Positions 8,202-15,431 of a DNA stretch of 27,272 nt are shown here, in pieces. The stretch lies in NCBI GenBank assembly GCA_026417715.1, contig JAOACU010000004.1, forward strand, positions 1 to 27,272, written 5' to 3'. The notes under the pieces are model-generated. The model made no database searches and had not been told where the DNA came from. It saw nothing but the letters and a program-made list of their open reading frames with translations. A program made the translations under genes and the position numbers. The stretch's first letter is position 1. Every line of letters begins with the position of its first letter. The DNA comes from Anaerolineae bacterium (GTDB taxonomy: Bacteria > Chloroflexota > Anaerolineae > UBA4142).

Positions 8202-8693
8202 TTAAAGTGCCATCTTGACTTGCAACCGCTCTTCGGCTTCGCGTTGCTTGCGTTCTTTCAAACGCTGAATTTCCAATGCCAAGGCATCGAGGTCCGCAAA
8301 ACGACGATATACAGAGGCAAAGCGAACATAGGCAACATCATCGAGTTTCCGCAAGCGCGCCATCACCATCTGTCCGATTTGTTGTGAATCCACTTCGGAG
8401 TGTGGCAACGCGTGCAGTTCCATTTCGATTTCGTCCACGATCGCTTCGATGGCTTGCATCGGAATCGGACGTTTGGCACACGCCTTGAGGAGTCCACTCA
8501 ACAACTTTTGACGATCGAATGCCTCACGCCGACCATCCTGCTTGATCACCATCAACCCGATTTGCGCGACGCGTTCGTACGTCGTGTAACGCCGTCCGCA
8601 GTTGGCGCACAGACGCCGGCGACGGATCGAATCAGGGGCTTCGCGCGTATCTACAACTTTGTTCTCCGAGTGTCCGCAATAGGGGCATTGCAT
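8202..8693 (-). CDS. nrdR: Transcriptional repressor NrdR
   Basis: A 163-residue protein matching the usual NrdR length. An N-terminal zinc ribbon with CPYC (3-6) and CANC (29-32), plus RRRRLCANCGRRYTTYE, binds DNA. It is followed by an ATP-cone domain from about VIKQDGRREAFDRQKLLSGL onward, which senses ATP/dATP in the family. NrdR represses ribonucleotide reductase genes when dATP is high. The ATG at 8693 is preferred because GGAGG lies 7 nt before it; the ATG at 8699 is only 1 nt from that site. The C-terminus is a charged helix (LKERKQREAEERLQ). It sits between ftsZ and nrdJ, so it probably regulates nrdJ and perhaps itself, although no typical NrdR-box pair was visible by eye. Confidence 0.95.
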   Translation of the reverse strand: MQCPYCGHSENKVVDTREAPDSIRRRRLCANCGRRYTTYERVAQIGLMVIKQDGRREAFDRQKLLSGLLKACAKRPIPMQAIEAIVDEIEMELHALPHSEVDSQQIGQMVMARLRKLDDVAYVRFASVYRRFADLDALALEIQRLKERKQREAEERLQVKMAL

Positions 8694-8721
8694 AGGCATT
8701 CCTCCGCAAGTTGGGCGCAAA

Positions 8722-8762
8722 ACAGGGTTTGGGGCATTGTGTGATGACTTCCCAAACCCTGT
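8722..8762 (-). promoter_or_regulatory. Leader hairpin before nrdR
   Basis: A perfect 12-bp inverted repeat: ACAGGGTTTGGG (8722-8733) and its complement (8751-8762) around 17 nt. On the minus strand the second arm runs into four T residues (8722-8719), and 25 nt later comes the nrdR ATG. The architecture parallels the terminator before nrdJ, with a weaker U-run. Confidence 0.7.
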
Positions 8763-8809
8763 AGATTGTGGTCAACCGATGCAAGCACTACAACCGCTTG
8801 TGCCGCGTT

Positions 8810-8838
8810 AGTGTAACACAAGTTCGCGCCAAACGCAA
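8810..8838 (-). promoter_or_regulatory. Weak candidate promoter for nrdR-nrdJ
   Basis: On the minus strand TTGCGT (8833-8838) and TACACT (8810-8815) are 17 nt apart, upstream of the nrdR leader hairpin. Matches to the sigma70 consensus are 3 and 4 of 6, so this is only a position where a promoter is expected. The rest of 8763-8895 shows no other clear signal. Confidence 0.3.
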
Positions 8839-8899
8839 GAGGAATACCTTAAAAATCGAAAACAGTTACCGAATTTTAACTCAAGCGATATTCTGTCGA

Positions 8900-8989
8900 G
8901 TATTACGTATCACGTATCACGTATTGCGTATCACGTATTGCGTATCACACACTCGCTCTCGCTCTTTCGCTCTCTCGCTCTCTCGCTCT
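8900..8989. repeat. Heptamer tract and polypyrimidine/polypurine tract downstream of ftsZ
   Basis: 8900-8948 consists of 7-base units of the forms GTATTAC, GTATCAC and GTATTGC, the last being the GCGTATT family. 8951-8989 follows as a nearly pure CT-rich run with spaced G (CTCTCG units), that is, GA-rich on the coding strand. It ends 9 bp before the ftsZ stop codon. A purine-rich tract just after the stop could affect RNA 3' ends, but no stem-loop terminator is seen. Confidence 0.85.
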
Positions 8990-8998
8990 ACGCGCGCG

Positions 8999-10108
8999 CT
9001 ACGCATTACTCCGCTTGCGCAAAAACGCTGGAATGTCCAAATCGTCTTGATCGAACTTGCGCACGGGAAAATCAATCGTCTTGCGCGCAGGAGCAGTGAC
9101 GACATTACCAATCGCTTGCCCCGCACCACTCTGACGTTTCGCCACCGAGTTGAATCCTGTGGCAATGACAGTGACTTGGAGCGTATCCCCCATTTCGGGA
9201 TTGAGCACTGCACCAAAGATGAGATTCACTTCGGGATCCGAAACGCGGTGCACCATATCGGCGATTTGATGCACTTCGCTGAGCGTTAAATCGGGACCAC
9301 CCGTAACATTGAGGATGACTCCTTTGGCGCCATCAATCGAAATATCGAGCAAGGAATTTTTGATCGCGGCTTCGGTAGCCGCCAGCGCGCGATTTTCACC
9401 AGTGGCGCGTCCCACGCCCATCAGTGCTGCGCCACCCACACTCATAATCGCTTTGACATCCGCAAAATCGAGATTGATCAAACCGGGTACGGTGATCAAT
9501 TCGCTGATGCCTTGAATGCCTTGACGCAACACTTCATCGGCGGCACGAAACGCGTTTTGAAGTGTGACCTTTTTGTCACTCAACTCCAACAGACGATCGT
9601 TCGGAATGACGATGAGCGTGTTCACTTGCTCTTTCAGTCGCGCCAAACCTTCCTCAGCGACTTGGCGTCGTCGCACGCCTTCAAACGTAAACGGCTTGGT
9701 GACCACACCGATCGTGAGTGCGCCGGCTTCCTTGGCAATGCGCGCGACAATTGGTGCCGCGCCCGTGCCAGTGCCACCACCCATTCCTGCGGTGATGAAG
9801 ACCATATCGGAGCCGACAAGCGCATCGTACAATTCTTCCGATGATTCTTCCGCCGCTTTTTCACCGATCGTCGGATCGCCGCCAGCCCCCAAGCCCCGCG
9901 TCAACTTGTCACCGATGCGAATTTTGTGCGGCGCGCGCGAATGCAACAACGCCTGAGCATCGGTATTGATGGCGATAAAATTGACGCCGCGCAAACCTTC
10001 GTCAATCATTCGGTTGACGGCGTTCGTTCCACCTCCCCCAACGCCGACAACTTTGATTTCGGCAAAGTTCTCGTGTCCTGCTTCGGTCTCCTTCGATTGA
10101 TGAAGCAT
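8999..10108 (-). CDS. ftsZ: Cell division GTPase FtsZ
   Basis: A 369-residue tubulin homologue that polymerises into the Z ring at mid-cell. Visible motifs are the nucleotide-binding VGVGGGGTNAVNRM (21-34), the tubulin signature GGGTGTG (110-116), the synergy/T7 region NLDFADVKAIM, and a conserved C-terminal peptide DDLDIPAFLRKR that in the family binds FtsA and other partners. The start is set at the ATG at 10108, with GGAGG 5 nt upstream, rather than the in-frame codon 11 residues earlier. The linker before the C-terminal peptide is short. It is the last gene of the dcw cluster and has its own strong promoter in the spacer after ftsA. Confidence 0.97.
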   Translation of the reverse strand: MLHQSKETEAGHENFAEIKVVGVGGGGTNAVNRMIDEGLRGVNFIAINTDAQALLHSRAPHKIRIGDKLTRGLGAGGDPTIGEKAAEESSEELYDALVGSDMVFITAGMGGGTGTGAAPIVARIAKEAGALTIGVVTKPFTFEGVRRRQVAEEGLARLKEQVNTLIVIPNDRLLELSDKKVTLQNAFRAADEVLRQGIQGISELITVPGLINLDFADVKAIMSVGGAALMGVGRATGENRALAATEAAIKNSLLDISIDGAKGVILNVTGGPDLTLSEVHQIADMVHRVSDPEVNLIFGAVLNPEMGDTLQVTVIATGFNSVAKRQSGAGQAIGNVVTAPARKTIDFPVRKFDQDDLDIPAFLRKRSNA

Positions 10109-10217
10109 AGTTTCCTCCCTGGCGCGATGTTCTCCGCGCAAAGCGTGTTTGTTTTTACGTCTACCACAACGATCTTTTGCCTATTTCGGCGTACGCTACA
10201 TCTAGTAGTTTTAGGAA

Positions 10218-10248
10218 CGATATGCCACAATATCTTGGGGGCATATCG
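10218..10248 (-). promoter_or_regulatory. 5' stem-loop in the ftsZ leader
   Basis: CGATATGCC (10218-10226) and GGCATATCG (10240-10248) form a perfect 9-bp stem with a 13-nt loop. On the minus strand it begins two bases after the -10 box, so it would lie at or next to the 5' end of the ftsZ transcript. A 5'-terminal hairpin commonly protects mRNA from decay; that role here is inference. Confidence 0.6.
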
Positions 10249-10249
10249 C

Positions 10250-10279
10250 ATTCTACATCAATCTTTATTCTTCTGTCAA
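10250..10279 (-). promoter_or_regulatory. Strong sigma70-type promoter for ftsZ
   Basis: On the minus strand TTGACA (10274-10279, full match) is followed after 18 nt by TAGAAT (10250-10255, 5 of 6). It begins 8 nt after the ftsA stop and leaves a leader of about 135 nt to the ftsZ ATG. This is the best promoter match in the window and would let ftsZ be expressed above the rest of the cluster. Confidence 0.75.
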
Positions 10280-10287
10280 GCCCTAGT

Positions 10288-11523
10288 CTATCCCGGCAAC
10301 ACGGCTCCGCGTACCCAACCGAGCAAACCCGCCAACGGATTCCCCGCACGCGATCTACCGCGCGGCGCAGTATTCGCTTGCGACTGCTGATGTTGCCAAC
10401 CCCACTGCAACAAACCGACACTCGTGGCAAACGCGGCAGACGACACACGATCCGCAAATCCTTCCAAATCGCGCGGCGCGCCCACGCGCACCGGCAGGTC
10501 GAGAACCTGACGCGCCACCGACTTGATGCCATTCAATTCGGCAGTGCCACCGCACAACACCACACCCGCTGGCAACAAGCGGTCGTAGCCCAAGCGTTGA
10601 ATCTCCGTGAGAATCAATTGGCAAATCTCTTCTGCGCGCGCGTGAATGATTTCGGCGATGTGTCGGCGCGTCACCACGCGTCGTCCTTCTTCGCCAAACG
10701 CGGCAATGTCAATCAAATCTGTGTCCAACACTTGATCGGGATCCGCGTGTCCATACTTGAGTTTGATTTCTTCCGCCGCGTCGAACGGCGCACGCAAACC
10801 AACGGCAAGATCATTCGTGATGTGAATGCCGCCTGTCGGCAAAATGACGGTGTGCCAGATACTTCCATCCACAAAAACGGCAATATCGGTTGTGCCACCG
10901 CCAATGTCCACAAGTACCACACCCATTTCCTTTTCGGCAGGCGTCAACACGGCTTCGCTTGCCGCCAGTGGTTCAAGCACCAGAGCCGTTGTTTTCAGTC
11001 CTGCCGCTTCTACTGCTTTGATCAAGTTCTGAATGGACGCGCTTGCCCCCGTGACCACGTGTGCTTCTACTTCCAAACGAAAGCCCACCATCCCCAATGG
11101 ATCTTTGACGCCGTCTTGACCGTCGAGTGTGAAACCGCGCGGAATCACGTGGACGATTTCGCGATTCATCGGCACGGCGATTGCCTCTGCCGATTCGAGC
11201 GCGCGCGCCACATCGTCTTGGGTAACTCCACGTGTCGAATGGATCGCGACAACACCGCGCGAATTCGTACCCTGAATGTGCGCGCCCGCGATCCCAACAT
11301 ACACCGACTCGATGGCGAGTCCCGCGACGCGTTCGGCTTGCTCCACCGCGCTGGCAATCGCGAGTGCCGTTTCTTTCACGTCGGTCACCACACCCTTGCG
11401 CATTCCGCGCGATGGCACGACGCCGTTGCCCAAAATGCGCCACGTTCCCGCGTCGGTAATCTCACCAATCAACGCACACGTTTTGGTTGTTCCAATGTCT
11501 AATGCCGCGATAGGCGATGCCAT
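10288..11523 (-). CDS. ftsA: Cell division protein FtsA
   Basis: A 411-residue actin-family ATPase that tethers FtsZ to the membrane. Seen are the phosphate-1 motif ALDIGTTKTCALIGE (7-21), the variable 1C subdomain, phosphate-2 VVLVDIGGGTTDIAVF in the middle, and the C-terminal VVLCGGTAELNGI segment. The last residues NPLAGLLGWVRGAVLPG form a probable amphipathic membrane-targeting helix after a polar linker. The ATG at 11523 is chosen for a GAGG site 4 nt upstream and because the next residues match the family start. A tandem-repeat tract of 97 bp separates it from ftsQ, and the ftsZ promoter follows its stop. Confidence 0.96.
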   Translation of the reverse strand: MASPIAALDIGTTKTCALIGEITDAGTWRILGNGVVPSRGMRKGVVTDVKETALAIASAVEQAERVAGLAIESVYVGIAGAHIQGTNSRGVVAIHSTRGVTQDDVARALESAEAIAVPMNREIVHVIPRGFTLDGQDGVKDPLGMVGFRLEVEAHVVTGASASIQNLIKAVEAAGLKTTALVLEPLAASEAVLTPAEKEMGVVLVDIGGGTTDIAVFVDGSIWHTVILPTGGIHITNDLAVGLRAPFDAAEEIKLKYGHADPDQVLDTDLIDIAAFGEEGRRVVTRRHIAEIIHARAEEICQLILTEIQRLGYDRLLPAGVVLCGGTAELNGIKSVARQVLDLPVRVGAPRDLEGFADRVSSAAFATSVGLLQWGWQHQQSQANTAPRGRSRAGNPLAGLLGWVRGAVLPG

Positions 11524-11531
11524 AGCACCTC

Positions 11532-11627
11532 GACGGATGACGAAGGACAAATGACGAAGGACGGAGGACGGAGGACGAACGACAAAAGAATTTGGCTCAT
11601 TGGCTCATTGGACAATTGGCTCATTGA
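11532..11627. repeat. Tandem heptamers and octamers between ftsQ and ftsA
   Basis: 11532-11583 is seven consecutive 7-base units of the type GACGAAG/GACGGAG/GACAAAT. 11592-11627 is four 8-base units of the type TTGGCTCA and TTGGACAA. The octamer part includes the ftsQ stop codon. The spacer therefore holds almost nothing but two unrelated tandem tracts, and I see no promoter in it. Confidence 0.85.
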
Positions 11628-12418
11628 TAGTACGGTGTGCCCTTGCCTAAATCAATGAAACGAATGCGCGCGTTCTGCGCGACAAGTTGCGCCACGAGTG
11701 CACGCAAGATCGCGATTTTGCCCGGCATATCTTCTGCTGTGCCCAAGTAGATTTTCCAACCACGTTCATCGGTGAATGCAATCCCGCGCGCCGATGACCA
11801 TTCGAGCGCGCGCGGACTTTCGGGCATTGCCGCGCGGAGCGCCACAAACGCGGCAAACGCATTCGCCGGCGCGCGCTGACCTAACGCCAGTGTGCCCGTA
11901 TCCCCATCGCGCACGGTAGGCAAATCGGGTAACGATGCACGCGCGCGCATCAGCATACCTTCGCTGTCCACCCAGAATGTTGTCTCACCGCGCTGCCACA
12001 CGCCAATCGGTTGTCGTTCGACGATTTCCATCGTCACATCGTTGGGCAAGCGCACAAGGACGCGCGCGGATTTCACTTCGGGCATTTGCATCAACGCGCG
12101 TTCGACGACGCGCGCATCAATGAAGAAAACGTTATAGCCACGAATGCCACTGGCTTGAATCACCTCCGCGCTCGGCAAAAATTGTGTGCCTGTGATGTTG
12201 AACTGGAACACGTAAAAATAATCCGAGTCGAAAAACGCGTAGAGGATCGCCGCGAACACGAGCACGCCTCCGAGCGCGATCATCTTGGGACGCGGCATCG
12301 CGCCGAGTCGGTCAAGGAGGGATGGAGTCGCGAGCGTGCGCGTGGCAACCGTTTGCAGTCGGCGGCGCGGCGCGCGCGAACCAGAAACGCGTCGAGTAAA
12401 GCGTGACGAGGCAAACAT
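11621..12418 (-). CDS. ftsQ: Cell division protein FtsQ/DivIB
   Basis: A 265-residue single-pass membrane protein of the FtsQ-FtsL-FtsB type divisome subcomplex. A basic N-terminal cytoplasmic stretch (RRVSGSRAPRRR) is followed by a membrane segment at about 46-63 and then a POTRA domain (about 68-138; ITGTQFLPSAEVIQASGI, then VERQPIGVW). A beta domain follows to the end. Two starts are possible: ATG at 12418, 4 nt after the ddl stop, or ATG at 12466, overlapping ddl by 44 nt. Neither has a good ribosome-binding site; I prefer 12418, coupled to ddl termination. FtsQ is poorly conserved, so topology plus position between ddl and ftsA is the main support. Confidence 0.85.
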   Translation of the reverse strand: MFASSRFTRRVSGSRAPRRRLQTVATRTLATPSLLDRLGAMPRPKMIALGGVLVFAAILYAFFDSDYFYVFQFNITGTQFLPSAEVIQASGIRGYNVFFIDARVVERALMQMPEVKSARVLVRLPNDVTMEIVERQPIGVWQRGETTFWVDSEGMLMRARASLPDLPTVRDGDTGTLALGQRAPANAFAAFVALRAAMPESPRALEWSSARGIAFTDERGWKIYLGTAEDMPGKIAILRALVAQLVAQNARIRFIDLGKGTPYYQ

Positions 12419-12422
12419 AGGT

Positions 12423-13634
12423 TCAGATTGGCTCGTAAGCAATTTTGGAGGCACGCTTGTCAGCATAACGTTCCAGTGCCAATTGAATCAACCGATCAAT
12501 CAAATCACGATACGCTAGCCCTGTGGCTTGCCACATTCGCGGATACATCGAGACAGACGTGAAACCGGGAATCGTGTTGATTTCATTCACCCACAATTTG
12601 TTCGTGCCACGTTCCAAAAAGAAATCCACGCGCGCCATTCCGCATGCATCAATCGCTGTGAACGCGCGCAATGCCATCTCTTGCACCAAGCGCGCCAGTT
12701 CAGGTGACAAATCGGCGGGGACAACCAACTGCGTACCCGAATCGTTCGCATACTTGGCAACGTAGTCGTAAAATTCGCGTTGCGGAATCACTTCACCCGG
12801 CACCGAAGCAATCGGCTCATCGTTACCAAGCACACTACATTCGATTTCACGTGCATTGGTCACGGCGCGTTCCGCCAACATCTTGCGATCGTACTGCGCG
12901 GCAAGGTCGAGTGCGCGCACAAGTTCATCACGCTGACGCGCTTTGGTCACCCCCACACTCGATCCCAGATTCGCCGGTTTGACAAAGCACGGATAACCCA
13001 GCGCACTTTCGATCCGATAGAGCACGTCCTCAGGTTGCGCGCGCCACTCGCGTCGCAAAAGCACCAACCAATTTGTGACTGGTAAATTGTGCGCGCGAAA
13101 AATTGCTTTCATCAACGCCTTGTCCATTCCCACCGCGCTTGCCGCCACACCCGCACCCACGTACGGTACATCCGCCATTTCCAACAAACCCTGCAACGTG
13201 CCATCTTCGCCGAATGGACCATGCACCAGCGGAAACGCCACATCAATCATCGTCAAGGGTGAGTTGGGTATCACGCCGGGCACAAGGTCTGCGCTAGTCA
13301 TCGGCGCGCTTACTGCCTCCGCCGCGCGCGCATCATCGGGAACCAACAGTGAAGTAGGACTGAGCGCGGCAAGGTATCGTAACGCGTCATCGCCAACAAT
13401 CCACTGCCCTTGCTTGGTGATGCCAATCATCACCACATCGTACTTGTCGCGATCAATTGCGCGCGCCACACCTTGTGCCGAGGCAAGCGAAATCTCGTGT
13501 TCACCCGACTTGCCACCAAAAATCAAACCCACGCGGATTTTCGAGGGGCGAGGGGCGAGGGGCGAATTGCGAGTAGCGAGTGGCGAATTGCGAGTGGCGA
13601 GTAGCAAATTGCGAGTGGCGAATTGCGAATACAT
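12423..13634 (-). CDS. ddl: D-alanine--D-alanine ligase
   Basis: A 403-residue ATP-grasp ligase that makes D-Ala-D-Ala for MurF. Motifs are KIRVGLIFGGKSGEHEISLA near the start, PLVHGPFGEDGTLQGLLEM, the ATP-grasp loop FVKPANLGSSVGVTKA, and the C-terminal VNEINTIPGFTSVSMYP that closes the active site. The first about 30 residues are encoded by the heptamer tract (words such as LATRNSP repeat) and precede the normal family start. The ATG at 13634 is proposed because the tract unit ATTGGAG puts GGAG 7 nt before it. A longer frame from a TTG at 13661 reads further into the same repeat. The true start could also be an internal non-ATG codon. The stop is 4 nt before the preferred ftsQ start. Confidence 0.93.
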   Translation of the reverse strand: MYSQFATRNLLLATRNSPLATRNSPLAPRPSKIRVGLIFGGKSGEHEISLASAQGVARAIDRDKYDVVMIGITKQGQWIVGDDALRYLAALSPTSLLVPDDARAAEAVSAPMTSADLVPGVIPNSPLTMIDVAFPLVHGPFGEDGTLQGLLEMADVPYVGAGVAASAVGMDKALMKAIFRAHNLPVTNWLVLLRREWRAQPEDVLYRIESALGYPCFVKPANLGSSVGVTKARQRDELVRALDLAAQYDRKMLAERAVTNAREIECSVLGNDEPIASVPGEVIPQREFYDYVAKYANDSGTQLVVPADLSPELARLVQEMALRAFTAIDACGMARVDFFLERGTNKLWVNEINTIPGFTSVSMYPRMWQATGLAYRDLIDRLIQLALERYADKRASKIAYEPI

Positions 13635-13696
13635 CTCCAATCTCCAATCTCTAATCACCAATCTCTAATCTCTAATCTCCAACCAACTCAATCTCC
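13541..13696. repeat. Heptamer tract spanning the murB 3' end and ddl 5' end
   Basis: 13541-13630 is made of plus-strand units such as GAGGGGC, GAATTGC, GAGTGGC and GAGTAGC. 13634-13696 is made of CTCCAAT, CTCTAAT and CTCCAAC units. It encodes the last residues of MurB (repeated EL/EI pairs, then VGD), supplies the murB stop (TAG in an ATTAGAG unit), provides the ddl ribosome-binding site and encodes the Ddl N-terminal extension. Confidence 0.9.
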
Positions 13697-14592
13697 AACT
13701 CCAACTCCACCCCAAACTGCGCGCGCACACGTTCACGCACGATTTCGACGAGACGAAGCACATCGCTAGCGGTTGCACCACCACGATTCACAAAAAAGTT
13801 CGCGTGCACTGACGACACTTCGACACCACCGACGCGTGTGCCTTTCAATCCCACCGCATCAATCAATCGCCCTGCCGCATCGCCCGGCGGATTCTTGAAC
13901 ATCGAACCCACGCTTGGCTCGGTCGGTTGCGTGCGACGCCGATGCTCGGTGTACTGTTGCATTCGCGCGATGCACGCTGACGGATCGTCACGACGTAATT
14001 CCAACTCGGCGCGCAAGACGATCTCATCGCGTACGTGCTTGAAGCGGCTGGTGCGATACGCGAATGCCAATTCCGTCTTGTGTAACTCACGCATCGCCCC
14101 GCGCGCATCGAGAATCGTCACGCGCATCACATTGTCCGCGATGCATGCACCGTGCGCGCCCGCGTTGCCGACAATCGCGCCACCAATCGTACCGGGCACG
14201 CCTATCGCCCACTCTAATCCCGACCAACCCTGCCGCGCCAAACGATTCGCCAAGCCCGGCAACATCGCACCACTTTCGACAGCGAGACGCGCGCGCGTGG
14301 CGTCTATTTCGGTGAATGCGAATTGCGCACAGCGATTCTCGATGACGAGTCCACGAAAACCACGATCACTCACGAGAATGTTCGAGCCGTTGCCCAAGAC
14401 GAACAACGGAATCTGTGCCTGACGCGCGCGCTGAACGATGGCAACGAGTTCGTCCACCGTTTGAACGGTAATGAAAAAATCAGCGGGACCACCGATGCGA
14501 AAAGTCGTGTGGGGCGCGAGTGGTTCGTTCGTCAACACGCGCGCGCCAAGTTCGCCCGCCCAGTGAGTCGTCTGGTTCACCGCTACACTCAC
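13672..14592 (-). CDS. murB: UDP-N-acetylenolpyruvoylglucosamine reductase
   Basis: A 306-residue FAD enzyme that reduces UDP-GlcNAc-enolpyruvate to UDP-MurNAc. Seen are the FAD-domain motifs TTFRIGGPADFF (about 29-40) and VLGNGSNILVSDRGFRGLVI (about 65-84), GVPGTIGGAIVGNAGAHG (about 129-146), and the SVGSMFKNPPGDAAGRLID segment with the catalytic Ser, then SVHANFFVNRGGATASDV. The GTG start overlaps the stop of the upstream membrane-protein gene (GTGA), so the two are translationally coupled. The C-terminus runs into the heptamer tract and ends there. It is usual for murB to follow murC; here one extra gene separates them. Confidence 0.95.
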   Translation of the reverse strand: MSVAVNQTTHWAGELGARVLTNEPLAPHTTFRIGGPADFFITVQTVDELVAIVQRARQAQIPLFVLGNGSNILVSDRGFRGLVIENRCAQFAFTEIDATRARLAVESGAMLPGLANRLARQGWSGLEWAIGVPGTIGGAIVGNAGAHGACIADNVMRVTILDARGAMRELHKTELAFAYRTSRFKHVRDEIVLRAELELRRDDPSACIARMQQYTEHRRRTQPTEPSVGSMFKNPPGDAAGRLIDAVGLKGTRVGGVEVSSVHANFFVNRGGATASDVLRLVEIVRERVRAQFGVELELEIELVGD

Positions 14593-15428
14593 TTGCGCGA
14601 GAATCTACGCAACCATTTGAGACCGCCACCTTCTCCTGCAGCAGGTTGCCCGCCACCACTCGGTTTGGGCGCGCTTGGCATCGCTGGAAACTCTGGGGTC
14701 GCCAAGCGATACAACGCTAACAACATTCCAATCACGCCCCACGCGATTGCAAATGCCAAATTGTCCTTACTCAACAAACCTGCACCGAACAACGCTAGCG
14801 CGTTCAGCATATCCCCAAATCGCGCCGACACTTCGCGTGGAAACATAAACAACGACAGCACAAAGATCGCGATGACCGCACGCCAAAACGCGCGCTTGCT
14901 TTGAAACCCTTCACCGAAAAACGTCAGAAAGAGCAACAGGATCATCAAGATAATATACGATGCCTCTTGACTATCGGCAAAGACGCGAAATTGATTCGCT
15001 AGTGGAATCGCCGTTGTCAACGACGTGATGTGACCCACGATGCGTAGCACGGCATACATCACAAAAATCGCGACAAAATCATCGAACCATAGATGCGAAC
15101 GGAGCGCGCGGCGTACCAAAAGGGCCGCAAAGATGATGCAAATCAATCCAAACAGGATCGCCAAAACATAATTCCGTATGATCGTTGTGCCCACTTGAAT
15201 CAGTACGGCATTCGGATCGAACTTGATGCCATAGTGAATGTAATCCGCCACTCCCTTGATGGCATTGTCTATGGTGGGAAGTAAACTGAAGGGAATGCGA
15301 TCGGGTGAAAAGGTATCCGAAGTCTTGAAAAAATTCCCGAGTTGAAACAGCCAATCCCGAACGAACACGGTTGCCGTCAACACTCCCCACCAGTAGATCA
15401 AACTTCGCACACCAAAAATCTCGGACAT
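14589..15428 (-). CDS. Unknown multi-pass membrane protein between murC and murB
   Basis: I do not recognise this 279-residue protein. About six or seven hydrophobic segments are visible: near 9-24, 86-106 (LAILFGLICIIFAALLV), 116-133 (DDFVAIFVMYAVLRIVGH), 147-170 (ASYIILMILLLFLTFFGEG), 181-196, 206-220 and 223-241. A polar, glycine- and proline-rich tail (about 246-268) leads to a basic end KWLRRFSRK. A soluble loop of about 50 residues follows the first segment. The start ATG is 3 nt after the murC stop and its own stop overlaps the murB GTG, so it is locked into the peptidoglycan operon. A role in cell envelope synthesis or division is inferred from position only. It does not look like MurJ, FtsW or a transporter I can name. 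Confidence 0.75.
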   Translation of the reverse strand: MSEIFGVRSLIYWWGVLTATVFVRDWLFQLGNFFKTSDTFSPDRIPFSLLPTIDNAIKGVADYIHYGIKFDPNAVLIQVGTTIIRNYVLAILFGLICIIFAALLVRRALRSHLWFDDFVAIFVMYAVLRIVGHITSLTTAIPLANQFRVFADSQEASYIILMILLLFLTFFGEGFQSKRAFWRAVIAIFVLSLFMFPREVSARFGDMLNALALFGAGLLSKDNLAFAIAWGVIGMLLALYRLATPEFPAMPSAPKPSGGGQPAAGEGGGLKWLRRFSRK

Positions 15429-15431
15429 TCC

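Noticed and set aside
8694..8900. NrdR boxes upstream of nrdR
   Set aside because: The ACAC...GTGT palindrome pair with AT-rich centre was not found; GTGTTACAC near 8812-8820 has the wrong polarity and spacing.
10177..11502. Long plus-strand open frame opposite ftsA
   Set aside because: It is the antisense shadow of a conserved gene, with low-complexity His/Arg-rich translation.
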